Of a DNA stretch of 64,000 nucleotides, positions 33,649 to 41,395 are shown piece after piece (position 1 is the first letter of the stretch; every line of letters begins with the position of its first letter). The DNA comes from an uncultured Propionibacteriaceae bacterium. GTDB lineage: Bacteria > Actinomycetota > Actinomycetes > Propionibacteriales > Propionibacteriaceae. The notes beneath the pieces were generated by a model. The model made no database searches. It saw nothing but the letters and a program-made list of their open reading frames with translations, and was not told the origin of the DNA. The stretch spans positions 434,001 through 498,000 of the forward strand of contig CALIWR010000005.1 of the NCBI GenBank assembly GCA_938046585.1, in the 5' to 3' direction. The position numbers and the translations under genes are program-made.

Positions 33649-34568
33649 CAGGCCCCCTGGGTGAGACGGACGAAGGCGTCCTCTAGTCGAAGCTGTTCTG
33701 GCCCGTACGCGATCAGCGAGCAGCCTGCGCGGCGCAGCAGCTCGGGGATCGCATGATTGGCCTCTGCGACGTCGGTGACGGTAAGAATCAGGCCCGGATC
33801 AGCGGCTTCGCTGGCCACCCACCACGGTTCTCGGTCAAGCAGTACCGCCAGCGCTGCCTGATCACCGTCGATGACGATCCGGACCCGCTGTGAACCGCCG
33901 TAGCGTGACCGCAGCCCGGCCACGGTGTCGGCGGCCAGGACTCGGCCATGGTCGAGCACGATGACGCGGTCGCAGACTCGTTCCACATCATCGAGCAGGT
34001 GTGTGGAGAACAAGACTGTGGCCTTGCCACGCAGGGCCTCAATCATAGCGAGGACCTCTTTGCGGCCGAGCGGGTCCAGGGCTGAGGTCGGCTCGTCGAG
34101 GATCAGCAGTGCCGGTGCGTTGATCAGGGCCTGGGCGACGCCAAGACGCTGCTTCATACCCCGGGAGAAGCCTCCAATCCAGTGCTGAACGTCACTCAGC
34201 CCGGCGATCTCAAGAAGAGTGTCCACTCGGGCGTTGAGGCGTGAACCTGACAGACCGAAAAGCCGGCCAGTGAACCGGAGGAAGTCGGGGGCAGTCATCC
34301 AGGTCGGGAAGCCGGGTACGTCGGGTAGATAGCCGATCCGGGAGCGGATCGCGTTTGCGGCCTTTCTCGCATCCTCGCCGAGAACCACGATCGATCCCGA
34401 AGTGGCGCGGGCCAGGCCTAGCAGGATCCGTACCGTGGTGGTCTTGCCGGCGCCATTGGGGCCGAGGAAACCGACCACATCGCCCTCTGCGACGGTGAAG
34501 CTGACATCATCGAGGGCCCGTTTGGGGCCGTACACCTTGCTCAGGTGCTGGGCCTCGATGGCGTTCAT
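33648..34568 (-). CDS. ABC transporter ATP-binding protein (exporter type)
   Basis: A 306-residue ATPase with Walker A GFLGPNGAGKTTTVRILLGLA, signature motif GGFSRGMKQRLGVAQALI (an FSRGM variant of LSGGQ), Walker B LLILDEPTSALDPLGRKE and the switch histidine in VLFSTHLLDDVERVCD. The C-terminal domain after residue 220 resembles those of drug- and antibiotic-exporting CcmA-type ATPases. ATGA overlap with the upstream small membrane protein gene and TGATG overlap with the permease gene indicate translational coupling. Confidence 0.94.
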   Translation of the reverse strand: MNAIEAQHLSKVYGPKRALDDVSFTVAEGDVVGFLGPNGAGKTTTVRILLGLARATSGSIVVLGEDARKAANAIRSRIGYLPDVPGFPTWMTAPDFLRFTGRLFGLSGSRLNARVDTLLEIAGLSDVQHWIGGFSRGMKQRLGVAQALINAPALLILDEPTSALDPLGRKEVLAMIEALRGKATVLFSTHLLDDVERVCDRVIVLDHGRVLAADTVAGLRSRYGGSQRVRIVIDGDQAALAVLLDREPWWVASEAADPGLILTVTDVAEANHAIPELLRRAGCSLIAYGPEQLRLEDAFVRLTQGA

Positions 34569-34867
34569 CGGTCCTCCCCGTAGAGGCGTCCGATGGCGGA
34601 GGTGACGCCGCCCGCATCAGCGGCCGGAGCCACGAGGACCGGGGTATCGCATTGGCGCCCTGCTATCAGGAAAGCCAGCGGACCGACGGTTCCGACCAGG
34701 ACGATGATCGCTACCCAGGCCGCTCGGGGCAACAGGACGAGTCGATCTGGATCGGTCCGCAGCAGGACCCAGCCGGCTGCGAGTAGCAGACCAACCTGGA
34801 CCAGGGCCGCGAGAGCGAATCCGATCTGGACGGCGAGGGGGAGCTGGCTCAGGTCGACAGGCATCAT
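34565..34867 (-). CDS. PLDc_N-like small membrane protein
   Basis: A 100-residue protein with two membrane segments (VQIGFALAALVQVGLLLAAGWVLL and AAWVAIIVLVGTVGPLAFLIAGR), the layout of the phospholipase D-nuclease N-terminal (PLDc_N) small-protein family. These often occur alone in Gram-positive ABC exporter operons. ATG 34867 overlaps the preceding stop by ATGA; a second ATG follows directly at 34864. Function unknown; perhaps an accessory subunit of the exporter (inference from position). Confidence 0.75.
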   Translation of the reverse strand: MMPVDLSQLPLAVQIGFALAALVQVGLLLAAGWVLLRTDPDRLVLLPRAAWVAIIVLVGTVGPLAFLIAGRQCDTPVLVAPAADAGGVTSAIGRLYGEDR

Positions 34868-35637
34868 CGCTGGCCTTCTCGACGAACTGACCGTTGCACC
34901 GCGGCTCGCACCGGAATGACCAAGCTAGCAACAGCACCCATCAGTCCACCGGCGATGATTGCCGCGCCCCATCCGGGTCGTGTGCGGTCGATGGTCTTGG
35001 CCAGAACAGCACTGAGGATCAGGCTGCCGAACGATTGGGCCGCGAGCCGCTGGATCACGGGCCGCCTCGTCACCGTGGGCAGCGCTACGGCGCCCGTCGT
35101 CAGAGCAGCCGCCACCGCATCACGGACATCACGCGGATCACGAGGCGGCCACGAGGCCCGAGCAAGGTTCGCAGCGGCCAGTCCTACGATCACCACCAGC
35201 GGCACCGCTGCGTCGTACGGACGAAGCTCGGCCAGGGTGTCGGTGTCCACGTCGTCGGGGCGCAGCAGCCGCAGCCGGACGGCGACCGCGCCGAGGTTGA
35301 CCGCGTATCCCCAGCCGAAGACGTGCGGCACCACGATCCGGGGGTCCGCCGGGTTGAACAGCCGCCGCCACCAGGATCCATCCAGCGACCAGTTGCCGGG
35401 CACGCCCAGGAACACCTGCGCCGGCGGTGGGTCGAAGTCGTCGGGTTCTTCGGAAGCAAAGGCGGCATCAAGGTCGGCCGCGTACGCCTGTGGGGTGCCG
35501 AAGTCGTCGCAGGCGGCGGCTTCTCCGACCACGGCGGCACGTTCCCGCAGCGCCTCGCGCAGATCCTCGATCCCCGCCTGGGCGGCCGGGACCCGTAGGG
35601 CAGCGGTGACCTGGCTGAGGTAGTCGTCGATGGTCAT
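34864..35637 (-). CDS. HAAS-like signalling domain membrane protein
   Basis: A protein of 257 residues. The N-terminus (TIDDYLSQVTAALRVPAAQ ... LREALRERAA) is a helical segment like the HAAS domain, followed by the FGTPQAYAADLDAAF pattern that in this family precedes membrane parts. The middle region (NWSLDGSWWRRLFNPADPRIVVPHV) is unrecognised. Two or three C-terminal membrane segments follow (VPLVVIVGLAAANLA, GSLILSAVLAKTI, GAAIIAGGLMGAVASLVIPV). HAAS proteins are typically encoded directly after PadR regulators, as here, and are thought to transmit or modulate that regulation. ATGA overlaps occur on both sides. Confidence 0.75.
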   Translation of the reverse strand: MTIDDYLSQVTAALRVPAAQAGIEDLREALRERAAVVGEAAACDDFGTPQAYAADLDAAFASEEPDDFDPPPAQVFLGVPGNWSLDGSWWRRLFNPADPRIVVPHVFGWGYAVNLGAVAVRLRLLRPDDVDTDTLAELRPYDAAVPLVVIVGLAAANLARASWPPRDPRDVRDAVAAALTTGAVALPTVTRRPVIQRLAAQSFGSLILSAVLAKTIDRTRPGWGAAIIAGGLMGAVASLVIPVRAAVQRSVRREGQR

Positions 35638-35975
35638 GTGGTCCCTTCCTTTCCGGGGTTCTTCATGATCTGGCCGAGGTCGGCGACCAGCCCGCGCCAG
35701 GCATCGCTGCGCCGCTGGCAGGCCGCCCGTCCTTGCGCGGTGAGTCGGTAATAGCGACGCGGCGGACCCACTGGTGATTCGTGCCAAGTGGTTTCGACCA
35801 GGCCGGCGCTGCGCAGCCGGCTCAGCATCGGGTAGACGGTGCCGCGTCCGGTGACCAGGAAGCGGTACTGGGCCAGCGCGTCTACCAGGGCCCCGCCGTA
35901 CAGCTCACCGTCGGCGAGGAGCAGGAGCACCGCCAATTCGACAGCGCCTCGCCGTAGCTGGCTGAGATCATCCAT
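35634..35975 (-). CDS. PadR-family transcriptional regulator
   Basis: A 113-residue winged-helix regulator with DDLSQLRRGAVELAVLLLLADGELYGGALVDAL, the wing region VTGRGTVYPMLSRLRSAGLVE and the family RRYYRLTAQGRAA. The C-terminal dimer helix is short, the PadR-s2 type. The ATG at 35975 is preferred: it sits seven bases after a plausible -10, and starts further upstream would lie inside the promoter. It is the first gene of a five-gene operon (padR, HAAS, PLDc_N, ATPase, permease). Twin palindromes in its promoter suggest autoregulation, as is usual for PadR. Confidence 0.92.
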   Translation of the reverse strand: MDDLSQLRRGAVELAVLLLLADGELYGGALVDALAQYRFLVTGRGTVYPMLSRLRSAGLVETTWHESPVGPPRRYYRLTAQGRAACQRRSDAWRGLVADLGQIMKNPGKEGTT

Positions 35976-35982
35976 ACAAGAC

Positions 35983-36011
35983 ATGCTAAAGCAAGCATGC
36001 TTGTATTGCAA
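35983..36011 (-). promoter_or_regulatory. Near-leaderless promoter of the padR exporter operon
   Basis: On the minus strand, TTGCAA (36011-36006), a 17-base spacer and TAGCAT (35988-35983). The -10 element ends seven bases before the padR ATG, so the transcript would start at or very near the start codon. Confidence 0.6.
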
Positions 36012-36020
36012 GCATGCTTG
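35992..36020. promoter_or_regulatory. Twin CAAGCATGCTTG palindromes, probable PadR operators
   Basis: Two identical 12-bp perfect palindromes, CAAGCATGCTTG, at 35992-36003 and 36009-36020, 17 bp apart. The first fills the spacer between -35 and -10; the second overlaps the -35 and lies upstream. A weaker half-site (CAAGACATGCT) adjoins at about 35977-35987. Placement suits repression by a PadR dimer pair. Confidence 0.7.
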
Positions 36021-36033
36021 CTGAGGCAGACTC

Positions 36034-36122
36034 GTCGGAACCCCGACAGCACGGGGCCGGGCCGATCACCAGGGCAGCTGCGATGACCGCCTGGGTCGGA
36101 ACCCCGACAGCACGGGGCCGGG
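36034..36122. repeat. 28-bp direct repeat pair with 61-bp period (CRISPR-like unit)
   Basis: Two identical 28-bp copies (36034-36061 and 36095-36122), each starting GTCGGAACCCCG and ending CGGGGCCGGG, with 33 unique bases between. Each repeat contains CCCCG-6nt-CGGGG. On the minus strand the order 5 + CCCCG + 6 + CGGGG + 7 matches the plan of type I-E CRISPR repeats (about 28-29 + 32-33 bases). No third copy, leader or cas gene is present. The second copy also forms one arm of a terminator hairpin, so another origin is possible. Confidence 0.55.
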
Positions 36123-36147
36123 GCCACACCCTGGCAGCCCCGGCCCC
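36114..36147 (-). terminator. Strong hairpin terminator after the 2-oxoacid dehydrogenase operon
   Basis: A perfect 11-bp inverted repeat GGGGCCGGGGC (36114-36124) and GCCCCGGCCCC (36137-36147) with a 12-base loop, about 40 bases beyond the E1 stop codon. Its inner arm shares bases with the second copy of the 28-bp repeat. Confidence 0.65.
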
Positions 36148-36188
36148 TGATATCGGCTTCGTGCTTCTTTTGGGACTCTCCGGAAGAC

Positions 36189-38642
36189 TCAAACCCCAAG
36201 CCGGGCCCGGCGCAGCAGCTCCCCTTCGGTCTGGTTGGTCCGAGGGGTGTAGCCGGGAAGGGGCCAGATCCGTTCGTGGATCACATCCACAATCGACTCC
36301 GGCTGCGGGAAGTACAGCGATTCCAGCTCCGGCGCTGGGGTGACGTGGTTGCGTGAGCCGACCACCACCACCGGGCCGTCCAGGTCATCGAAGGCCGCCT
36401 GCTGCACCGTGGTGGCGACGGTCTGCATCACCGAGCCCCGTTCCACGGCATCCGAGGCGAGCACCAGCCGACCAGTCTTGCGGACCGATTCCAGCAGCAC
36501 CGTGTAGTCCAGCGGGCACACGAACCGCAAATCCACTACCTCGGCCGAGACCCCATGCTCAGCCAGCAGATCGGCCGCCTGGAGCGCCCGGTACAGGGTC
36601 GCCCCGTAGCTGGCGATGGTGACATCGCGGCCCTCCCGGCGGACCACCGAGGTCCCCTCTGGGGTCTCGTAGTAGCCCTCCGGAACCCCGCCCGGCTCGA
36701 ACCGCTCCCCCATGTCGTACAGCAGCTGTGATTCCAGGAAGACCACCGGGTCGGTTCCCCGCAGCGCCAGGTTCAGCATCCCCTTGGCGTCGGTCGGCGT
36801 TGCCGGGTAATACACCTTCAGCCCCGGGATGTGGTTGACCAGCGCCGACCAGTCCTGGGAATGCTGGGCGCCGTACTTGTTGCCCACCGAGACTCGGATC
36901 ACCAGCGGCATCGAAATCAGGCCAGCCGACATCGCCTGCCACTTCGACGCCTGGTTGAAGATCTCGTCGCCGGCGCGGCCCAGGAAATCGCAGTACATCA
37001 GCTCGACCACGGCCCGTCCTCCGCAGATCGCGTACCCGACCCCGGCGCCGACGATCGCCGCCTCCGAGATCGGAGAGTTGAACAGTCTGCGGTAGGGCAG
37101 CAGCTCGGTCAGGCCCCGGTAGACAGCGAAGGCGCCGCCCCAGTCCCGGTTCTCCTCGCCCCAGGCCGCCATCGTCGGGTCGGTGGCGAAGCGATGCGCC
37201 AGCGCCTCGAAGAGCCCGTCGCGGAATTGATACATCCGAGCCTTCGGCACCGGCTTGCCGTCAGCGTCGAACGCGGTGCGCACCTTCTTGGCGATCGCCT
37301 GGACCCGCGGGTTCTGCGTCAACGGCTGCGCCAGCTCAGCCGTCCCCTCGGCCATCGCCTCGGCATGGGTATTGGACAGCATTACCGACTCGATGAACTG
37401 GGCATCAACCCGCGGACAGTCGTCATCGTTGCTCGCCAGCCGCAATGCCTGTTCCAGTCGTTCGACGACCCGGGCTCGGATCTGATCCACCTGGCCGGTG
37501 GTGATCAGCTTCTTGCTGACCAGCAGGTCAGCGAAAGCCGTGATCGAGTCGGCCTGCTCCCACAGCTGCATCTCCTCCTTGGTGCGGTACGAGGAGGCGT
37601 CCGATGGGGAGTGGCCGCAGATCCGGTAGGTGACAGTGTCCAGCAGTACCGGCCCCCTGCCAGCCAGCAACACTTCTTTCTTGCGTCGGATCGCGTCCGC
37701 GACCGCGAGCGGGTTGTACCCATCGACCCGCTCGGCGTGCATCGCCTCCGGGTTGACCCCGGCGCCGACCCGGGCCAGGACATCGAAACCCATGGTCTCG
37801 CCAGCGGTCTGCCCGCCCATACCGTAGAAATTGTTGAAGAAATTGAACAGGATCGGCGGGTTGCCGCCGTCCGCCTCCGGCCACAGCCCGCGGAACTGGT
37901 CCATGGCGGCGAAGGTCATCGCCTCCCAGACCGGCCCGCAGCCCAGCGAGGCGTCGCCGATGTTGGCGACCACGATTCCGGGCTGCCGGGTGATCCGCTT
38001 GTACAGGGCGGCTCCCTGCGCGATCGGGGCCGAGCCGCCGACGATTGCGTTGTTCGGCATCGCCCCGAAGGGGGTGAAGAAGGCGTGCATCGAGCCGCCC
38101 ATGCCCCGGTTGAAGCCGGCCTTGCGGGCAAAGATCTCGGCGAGGGTGCCGAAGACGATGAAGTTCTCGGCGAGCTCGGCCTGGGAGTCGTACGGCATCC
38201 GTTCCGCATAGCGCAGGGTCTCCCCATCGAGGAACTGCGCCATCGTCGTGTCCAGCTGCTGCGGGTCGATCTTGCGGGCCGCGGAGAAACATTTGGCGAG
38301 GATCTCGCCATGGCTTCGATGGGAGCCGAAGACCATATCGTCGACCTCCAGTTCCACGGCCTGCCCGACCGCGGCGGCTTCCTGCCCCATCGACAGGTGT
38401 GCCGGGCCGAGATGGTTGTACTCGATGCCCCGCCAGCCGCCGGTGGTCTTGATCGAGTTCAGCATGGTCTCGAATTCTCGGATCGAGATCATGTCGTGCA
38501 GGATCGCGATCAGCCTGTCTGCCCCGTACCGCTTCTTCTCGGCAGCGAAGTCGAGCCGGTATGCGTTGAGCGGGATCTCGGCAGTAGTCAGCGTCTCGGG
38601 GGCGCGGACCTGGTCGGGGCTAACCGTCAGTGTCTTCGGCAT
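36189..38642 (-). CDS. 2-oxoacid dehydrogenase E1, alpha and beta subunits fused
   Basis: A thiamine-diphosphate enzyme of 817 residues in which the E1 alpha and beta chains form one polypeptide. The alpha part (about 1-430) has GGSAPIAQGAALYKR and the ThDP motif GDASLGCGPVWEAM ... FFNNFYGMGGQ. The beta part (from about 460) has NSPISEAAIVGAGVGYAICG, GNKYGAQHSQDWSALV and EVVDLRFVCPLDYTVLLES. It decarboxylates a 2-oxoacid and acylates the lipoyl group of E2; whether the acid is pyruvate, a branched-chain acid or acetoin cannot be told from motifs. ATG 38642 begins the conserved region. It is last in deoR-E2-E3-E1, followed by a strong hairpin. Confidence 0.9.
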   Translation of the reverse strand: MPKTLTVSPDQVRAPETLTTAEIPLNAYRLDFAAEKKRYGADRLIAILHDMISIREFETMLNSIKTTGGWRGIEYNHLGPAHLSMGQEAAAVGQAVELEVDDMVFGSHRSHGEILAKCFSAARKIDPQQLDTTMAQFLDGETLRYAERMPYDSQAELAENFIVFGTLAEIFARKAGFNRGMGGSMHAFFTPFGAMPNNAIVGGSAPIAQGAALYKRITRQPGIVVANIGDASLGCGPVWEAMTFAAMDQFRGLWPEADGGNPPILFNFFNNFYGMGGQTAGETMGFDVLARVGAGVNPEAMHAERVDGYNPLAVADAIRRKKEVLLAGRGPVLLDTVTYRICGHSPSDASSYRTKEEMQLWEQADSITAFADLLVSKKLITTGQVDQIRARVVERLEQALRLASNDDDCPRVDAQFIESVMLSNTHAEAMAEGTAELAQPLTQNPRVQAIAKKVRTAFDADGKPVPKARMYQFRDGLFEALAHRFATDPTMAAWGEENRDWGGAFAVYRGLTELLPYRRLFNSPISEAAIVGAGVGYAICGGRAVVELMYCDFLGRAGDEIFNQASKWQAMSAGLISMPLVIRVSVGNKYGAQHSQDWSALVNHIPGLKVYYPATPTDAKGMLNLALRGTDPVVFLESQLLYDMGERFEPGGVPEGYYETPEGTSVVRREGRDVTIASYGATLYRALQAADLLAEHGVSAEVVDLRFVCPLDYTVLLESVRKTGRLVLASDAVERGSVMQTVATTVQQAAFDDLDGPVVVVGSRNHVTPAPELESLYFPQPESIVDVIHERIWPLPGYTPRTNQTEGELLRRARLGV

Positions 38643-38661
38643 GGTTGTCCTTCGTAGGTGA

Positions 38662-40038
38662 TCAGACCCGGATGGCCCAGAGGGCCTCACGGATCCCTTC
38701 GGAAACGGTGGGATGGGGGAACACGACCTGGCGCAGATCGGTCACGGTGAGTTCAGTCTCCAGAGCGGCCGCAGCGCCCCAGATAGTCTCCGGCGCGTAC
38801 GGGCCGAGCATGTGGATGCCGAGCACGACCCCGGTGCCGCGTTCGGCAACCACCTTGACTGCGCCTGCCTTGGACAGCCCGTTCTCGGCGACGAAGCGGC
38901 CCGACAGCACCAGCGGCGCGGTGGCGGTGACGACGTCTCGGCCTCGGCGGCGAGCCTCGGCCTCGGTAAGCCCCGCTCCGGCTGCCTCTGGTGTCGAGTA
39001 GACCGCCCAGGGGATGGTGTCCCAGCGCATCGTCTCACCGCGGGTGTGAGCGCTGGGGTCGAGGATGTTAGCGACGGCGATCTCCGCCATCCGGTACGCG
39101 GCGTGCGCCAGCAGGCTGCGCCCGGTCACGTCACCTACCGCCCAAACGTTGGGCAGGTTAGTTCGCATCCGATGATCGACGACGATCCCGCGCCGGTCGA
39201 TGTCCAGCCCGGCTTCCCGGGCGCCCCAACCGTCGATCAGGGCCCGGCGTCCGACCGCCATCAACACCAGGTCAGCCTCGGCCCGCTCCTGCCGGCCGCC
39301 CTCGGCAGTGAAGACGACCGTACTGGATTCGACCGCCTCCACCCGGCTCGACAACCGGAACGTGATGTCGCACATCGATGCTTGCATCATGCCCGCCAGG
39401 TCGGCATCCAGGAAGGGCACGATCTGGGGCATCATCTCGATCACCGTGACCTGGCTGCCGAGCGCGGCGAAGAGGCTGGCGAATTCGATCCCAATAACCC
39501 CGCCGCCGATCACCGCGAGCCGCTGGGGAACCTCGCTGACTGCGAGCATGCCAGTAGAATCGACCACCCGGGCATTTCCTTGGGCGCCCGGGATCGGCGG
39601 CAACACCGGCGTTGAGCCGGTGGCCACGATCACATGCTCTGCGGTGCAGCGCTGGCCCTCAACTTCCACCACCCCCGGCCCGATCAGGCGGCCGGTAGCG
39701 GCGCGGACCTCAACCGTGAGTCGACGCAGCATCGTGGTGACCCCGCCGACCAAGGTCTGGACCACCTCGGCCTTCCAGGCCTGGACCTTGGCCCAGTCGT
39801 ACGAGACCTCGCCGAGGCTTACCCCGTACCGCTCACCATGGCGGGCGTGCTGGTACAGCTTGGCCGAATGCAGCAGTGACTTGGTGGGGATACAGCCGAC
39901 GTTGAGGCAGGTCCCGCCGAGGAACTCCTTCTCGACCAGCAGCACTTTCCGGCCGGCCTGCCCGAGCCGTTCCGCGGCCAGGTAACCGCCGGGGCCGCCG
40001 CCGAGGACGATGACGTCGTAGTCCGGTGCGCTGCTCAT
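38662..40038 (-). CDS. lpdA: Dihydrolipoyl dehydrogenase (E3)
   Basis: A 458-residue flavoenzyme that reoxidises the lipoyl group of E2 with NAD. It has the FAD motif VIVLGGGPGGYLAAERLGQAG, the redox disulfide GGTCLNVGCIPTK, the NAD motif LAVIGGGVIGIEFASLFAALG and the C-terminal dimer motif FPHPTVSEGIREAL with the active-site His-Glu pair. It starts with ATGA overlap on the E2 stop and precedes E1 by 19 bases. Confidence 0.95.
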   Translation of the reverse strand: MSSAPDYDVIVLGGGPGGYLAAERLGQAGRKVLLVEKEFLGGTCLNVGCIPTKSLLHSAKLYQHARHGERYGVSLGEVSYDWAKVQAWKAEVVQTLVGGVTTMLRRLTVEVRAATGRLIGPGVVEVEGQRCTAEHVIVATGSTPVLPPIPGAQGNARVVDSTGMLAVSEVPQRLAVIGGGVIGIEFASLFAALGSQVTVIEMMPQIVPFLDADLAGMMQASMCDITFRLSSRVEAVESSTVVFTAEGGRQERAEADLVLMAVGRRALIDGWGAREAGLDIDRRGIVVDHRMRTNLPNVWAVGDVTGRSLLAHAAYRMAEIAVANILDPSAHTRGETMRWDTIPWAVYSTPEAAGAGLTEAEARRRGRDVVTATAPLVLSGRFVAENGLSKAGAVKVVAERGTGVVLGIHMLGPYAPETIWGAAAALETELTVTDLRQVVFPHPTVSEGIREALWAIRV

Positions 40039-41381
40039 GACATCAGGAAGAGGTCGACGCTGGCGATGGCAGTGGTCAGGTCACGCAGGAAGCGGGCCGC
40101 ATCGGCCCCGTCGACGACCTGGTGGTCAGCGGTCAGCGAGAAGCTGATCCGTTGCTCGACCCCGACCGTGCCGTCGGGTTTGGCCACGGCCCGGGGCACG
40201 ATCGCGTTGATCCCCAGGATCCCGGTCTGGGGCTGGTTCACGATCGGGGTAAAGCTCTCGATCCCGAACGAGCCCAGGTTTGACACCGTGAAGGTGGCCC
40301 CGGCCAGCAGGTCGGGCGAGATCCGCCCGGACTGGCACTGGGCCGCCAGGTCCTTGGTAGCGGCGGCGAAGTCACGCAGGCCCATCGCGGCGGCGTCGCG
40401 GATCGTCGGCACCATCAGTCCGCGGGGGGTGTCGACGGCCATGCCCAGGTGGACCTGGTCGAAGCTGCGCAGCACCCCGTCGCTGAGATGGGCGTTCAGG
40501 GCCGGGTGGCGGCGAACCACTTTGGCGGTGACCAAGCCGACCAGGTCGCCGATGGTGACCAGGTTCAACCCGAGCGCCGCATCGGTGGCCTTGAGACGCT
40601 GGCGCAGCGCCAGCAGCCCGGCTGCCGGGGCGGAAGCGTCGTACGAGAGTTGGGCGCTAACCGCGAGCGAGTCGCGCATCCGGTCAGCGATCAGTCTGCG
40701 GATCCCTTTCAGTTCGGTCTCGGTCACCCCACCGGCCGGTTGCGGGGCCGGGCTCGGTTCGGTGACCCGTTCGGAAGTAGCGTCGGCCAGGTCGGCCCTG
40801 GTCACCCGGCCGCCGATCCCGGTGCCGGTGCTGACGCCGGGCTGGTAGCTGGGGTCACCCTTGGCGGCTGAGGTGAGCCCGGGTCCGGCGGCGATAGCCC
40901 GCTCCACGTCGGGGGCGATGACCCGGGCATGCGGTCCGCTGCCTGGGCCAAGGTCCTCGATCAAGATTCCCTCCCGGGCCGCCAGCCGCCGGGCCCGCGG
41001 CGAGGCCACGACCGTACCGCGGCCCGGCACCGGATCCGGTACTGATTCGGGGGCGGGCGCTGGCTGCGGAGCGGGGTTTTCGGCCGGAGTCGAGGCCTGC
41101 GTCGTTTCGGTGGACCCGCCGCCGAGGTCAGGGACTGGTTCGCCTGGTTCGCCGATGACGATAATCGGGGTCTTCACCGGGACGTCGTCGCCTTCTTCAG
41201 CGAGCAGGGCGAGTACGGTGCCGGCCACCCCGGCCGGGACGTCCATCGCTGACTTGTCGGTCTCGATGTCGCAGAGCACGGTGGTGGTCTCCACGGTGTC
41301 ACCGAGCCTGACGTGCCAGGCAGTAAGCAGACAGGACTCGACGCTGTTGCCCAATTGAGGCATCACGACGACCTGAGCCAT
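40035..41381 (-). CDS. Dihydrolipoamide acyltransferase (E2)
   Basis: The 448-residue core of the complex. The lipoyl domain (AQVVVMPQLGNSVES ... IETDKSAMDVP, with the modified Lys in TDKSAM) is followed by a Pro/Ala-rich linker. A peripheral subunit-binding domain follows (VVASPRARRLAAREGILIEDL), a second linker, then the catalytic domain ending near SFSLTADHQVVDGADAARFL, where His and Asp of the HxxxD motif are present. It follows the DeoR regulator by 14 bases and overlaps lpdA. Confidence 0.93.
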   Translation of the reverse strand: MAQVVVMPQLGNSVESCLLTAWHVRLGDTVETTTVLCDIETDKSAMDVPAGVAGTVLALLAEEGDDVPVKTPIIVIGEPGEPVPDLGGGSTETTQASTPAENPAPQPAPAPESVPDPVPGRGTVVASPRARRLAAREGILIEDLGPGSGPHARVIAPDVERAIAAGPGLTSAAKGDPSYQPGVSTGTGIGGRVTRADLADATSERVTEPSPAPQPAGGVTETELKGIRRLIADRMRDSLAVSAQLSYDASAPAAGLLALRQRLKATDAALGLNLVTIGDLVGLVTAKVVRRHPALNAHLSDGVLRSFDQVHLGMAVDTPRGLMVPTIRDAAAMGLRDFAAATKDLAAQCQSGRISPDLLAGATFTVSNLGSFGIESFTPIVNQPQTGILGINAIVPRAVAKPDGTVGVEQRISFSLTADHQVVDGADAARFLRDLTTAIASVDLFLMS

Positions 41382-41395
41382 GTGGCGGTCCTTCC

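Noticed and set aside
36034..36122. A genuine CRISPR-Cas locus
   Set aside because: Only two repeats and no cas gene in 64 kb; therefore listed as a repeat with a CRISPR-like plan and not as a CRISPR array.
36831..38657. Long open frame (608 codons) on the plus strand
   Set aside because: Fully antisense to the fused E1 gene; no recognisable domain or ribosome-binding site.
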